Source: an uncultured Psychromonas sp.
GTDB taxonomy: Bacteria > Pseudomonadota > Gammaproteobacteria > Enterobacterales > Psychromonadaceae
Assembly: GCF_947489755.1 (NCBI RefSeq)
Contig: NZ_CANLFB010000005.1
Span: forward strand, 1 to 64,000
Direction of reading: 5' to 3'
Length of the DNA: 64,000 nucleotides
Every line of letters begins with the position of its first letter. The first letter of the stretch is position 1. Shown here piece after piece: positions 62,946 to 64,000 of this stretch. The position numbers and the translations under genes were made by a program. The notes under the pieces were generated by a model, which saw nothing but the letters and a program-made list of their open reading frames with translations, did not search any database and had not been told where the DNA came from.

Positions 62946-64000
62946 TTACTCTTTTACCTTAATAACTTTTTCTTTAAAGACACTTTCAACCACAATGAAG
63001 ACACCAACGCTTAATACCAATAAAACCAATGCAACTACTGCTGCCGATTCCATTTGATAGCTGCCTAAAAGCTGGAAAAGATATAATGGTAAAGTACTAA
63101 AGGAATGGCTACCAAATAAAGCAATAGCACTCAAATCACCTATTGAAAGCACAAAGCTTAAACATAGCGCTTGTAATATTGGCTCTCTCAATGACTTCCA
63201 TTCAACCCAGTAAAATCGGTTTAATGAAAAGATACCTAAACTAGCGCACAATAGTTCATATTTTTGAGCATTTTGTAACATAGGTTGCGCTAAGCTTTTT
63301 AAAGCAAAAGGTAATGCCATCAATGCATTAACAGCAATCACAATATATAACGACATTGCAGATAAGCTACCAAATTCACGTAATAATAAAAATAAGCCAG
63401 TGCTGATCACCAGCCCTGGTGTCACTAATATAATAGTCGCTAACATTTCAATTTTATCGGCTCGTCCGTTCAATCCTATTAAACGCCACTGACGACTGGC
63501 TAATAAAATAAAAAAAGCACAGCACACAGCAATCAGCCCTGCAAAAAAAGCAATGATGAATGAATTTTTAAATGCATACCAAAAGTTAATATCACCTAAC
63601 ACAACAAAAAATTTGGGATTAATACCTGATATCAACACCATGAATAAAGGGGGTAACACTAACAATCCAGTTAAACCTATCCAACTAAAGTCCCAACAAC
63701 GAGAGAATGTAGAGTCATGTATAAACGTGTTTTTAGCACCATGAAAATTACTACTTAGCAATGCAGTGCCAGATATTTTCTGAATAAATACAGCTAATAC
63801 CGCACATAAACAAATTTGCCAAAGTGCCAATAAAGCACCAACTTGAAGGTCAAAATCAAACTTTATAGCTTGATAGATAGCGAGCTCAATAGTGGTGGAT
63901 TTAGGACCACCACCCAATGCCATTACTGTTGCAAAACTAGTAAAGCACAGCATAAAGATCAACCCAGCAATATGTGGTAATTGCCCACGGATATAAGGCC
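62946..64000 (-). CDS. thiP: thiamine ABC transporter permease ThiP (partial)
   Basis: The 3' part of a permease; the frame stays open to the right edge, so at least the first 180 or so residues lie outside (E. coli ThiP is 536 residues). Visible is the end of the first permease domain (FMLCFTSFATVMALGGGPKS) and the full second domain with its EAA-type loop ASLGIFSLNRFYWVEWKSLR. About eight membrane helices are seen. Together with ThiQ, and presumably a periplasmic ThiB further upstream, it imports thiamine. Confidence 0.9.
   Translation of the reverse strand, partial: PYIRGQLPHIAGLIFMLCFTSFATVMALGGGPKSTTIELAIYQAIKFDFDLQVGALLALWQICLCAVLAVFIQKISGTALLSSNFHGAKNTFIHDSTFSRCWDFSWIGLTGLLVLPPLFMVLISGINPKFFVVLGDINFWYAFKNSFIIAFFAGLIAVCCAFFILLASRQWRLIGLNGRADKIEMLATIILVTPGLVISTGLFLLLREFGSLSAMSLYIVIAVNALMALPFALKSLAQPMLQNAQKYELLCASLGIFSLNRFYWVEWKSLREPILQALCLSFVLSIGDLSAIALFGSHSFSTLPLYLFQLLGSYQMESAAVVALVLLVLSVGVFIVVESVFKEKVIKVKE

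Noticed and set aside
62946..64000. Truncated thiP taken as a pseudogene
   Set aside because: The frame is open to the window edge; the missing N-terminus lies outside the window.
1..64000. tRNA genes, CRISPR arrays, prophage or complete insertion sequences
   Set aside because: I looked for cloverleaf ends, regular spacer repeats, integrase and transposase frames and saw none.

Overview
The window is a chromosomal segment of a marine, AT-rich gammaproteobacterium, most probably of the Alteromonadales/Psychromonas type. That assignment is inferred from gene content: SecY-associated Syd next to queF, PpnN-Xni, YbiT, a local fruBKA/cra locus, an alginate lyase, a PEP-CTERM protein, a delta-class carbonic anhydrase and short intergenic repeats. 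No database search was possible. I see no tRNA, rRNA, CRISPR array, prophage or intact insertion sequence.

Layout. 0-12.5 kb: housekeeping and regulatory genes (Lrp/AsnC regulator divergent from a nucleoside-gate membrane protein, M48 lipoprotein protease, Bcr-type efflux pump divergent from a LysR regulator, ilvE, hydrolase, GNAT, phhB, TerB-like protein, a membrane diguanylate cyclase, a RIO kinase, an EamA exporter). 12.5-24.9 kb: delta carbonic anhydrase, syd/queF divergent pair, a TPR protein with a degenerate GGDEF domain followed by a canonical GGDEF enzyme, ppnN-xni, a large anchored protein of unknown function, a purine permease and a MITE-like repeat. 25-33.5 kb: 2-hydroxyacid dehydrogenase, Cys-cluster protein, FAD oxidoreductase, a small Cys-rich protein near a Fur-like box, sfsA, a peroxiredoxin and an RlhA-like U32 protein. 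33.5-35.4 kb: an accessory pocket with a folded intergenic repeat and one orphan membrane protein. 35.4-42.3 kb: ybiT, rhlE, a broken Excalibur-domain gene, a DoxX-like tandem pair, a secreted alginate lyase and a 52-residue Pmp3/YqaE protein.

42.7-51.6 kb is the main accessory element. It is a minus-strand polymorphic-toxin operon: two small exported or membrane proteins, a 2338-residue SpvB/VCBS/Rhs protein with a variable C-terminal tip, a tightly coupled candidate immunity gene, then an orphan toxin tip and a broken second immunity gene carrying a perfect 36-bp palindrome. The operon's predicted promoter lies in an 11-bp tandem repeat whose second unit supplies the -35 hexamer.

51.6-64 kb: ahpF and ahpC with an OxyR-like site, proB without proA but preceded by a possible Pro-Pro-Pro leader peptide, the fruBKA operon divergent from cra with three Cra/FruR operators, a PEP-CTERM protein, and thiQ with the 3' part of thiP, which runs off the window.

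Several genes use non-ATG starts supported by their ribosome-binding sites (ybiT TTG, Pmp3 TTG, the orphan membrane protein TTG, cra GTG, sfsA GTG).
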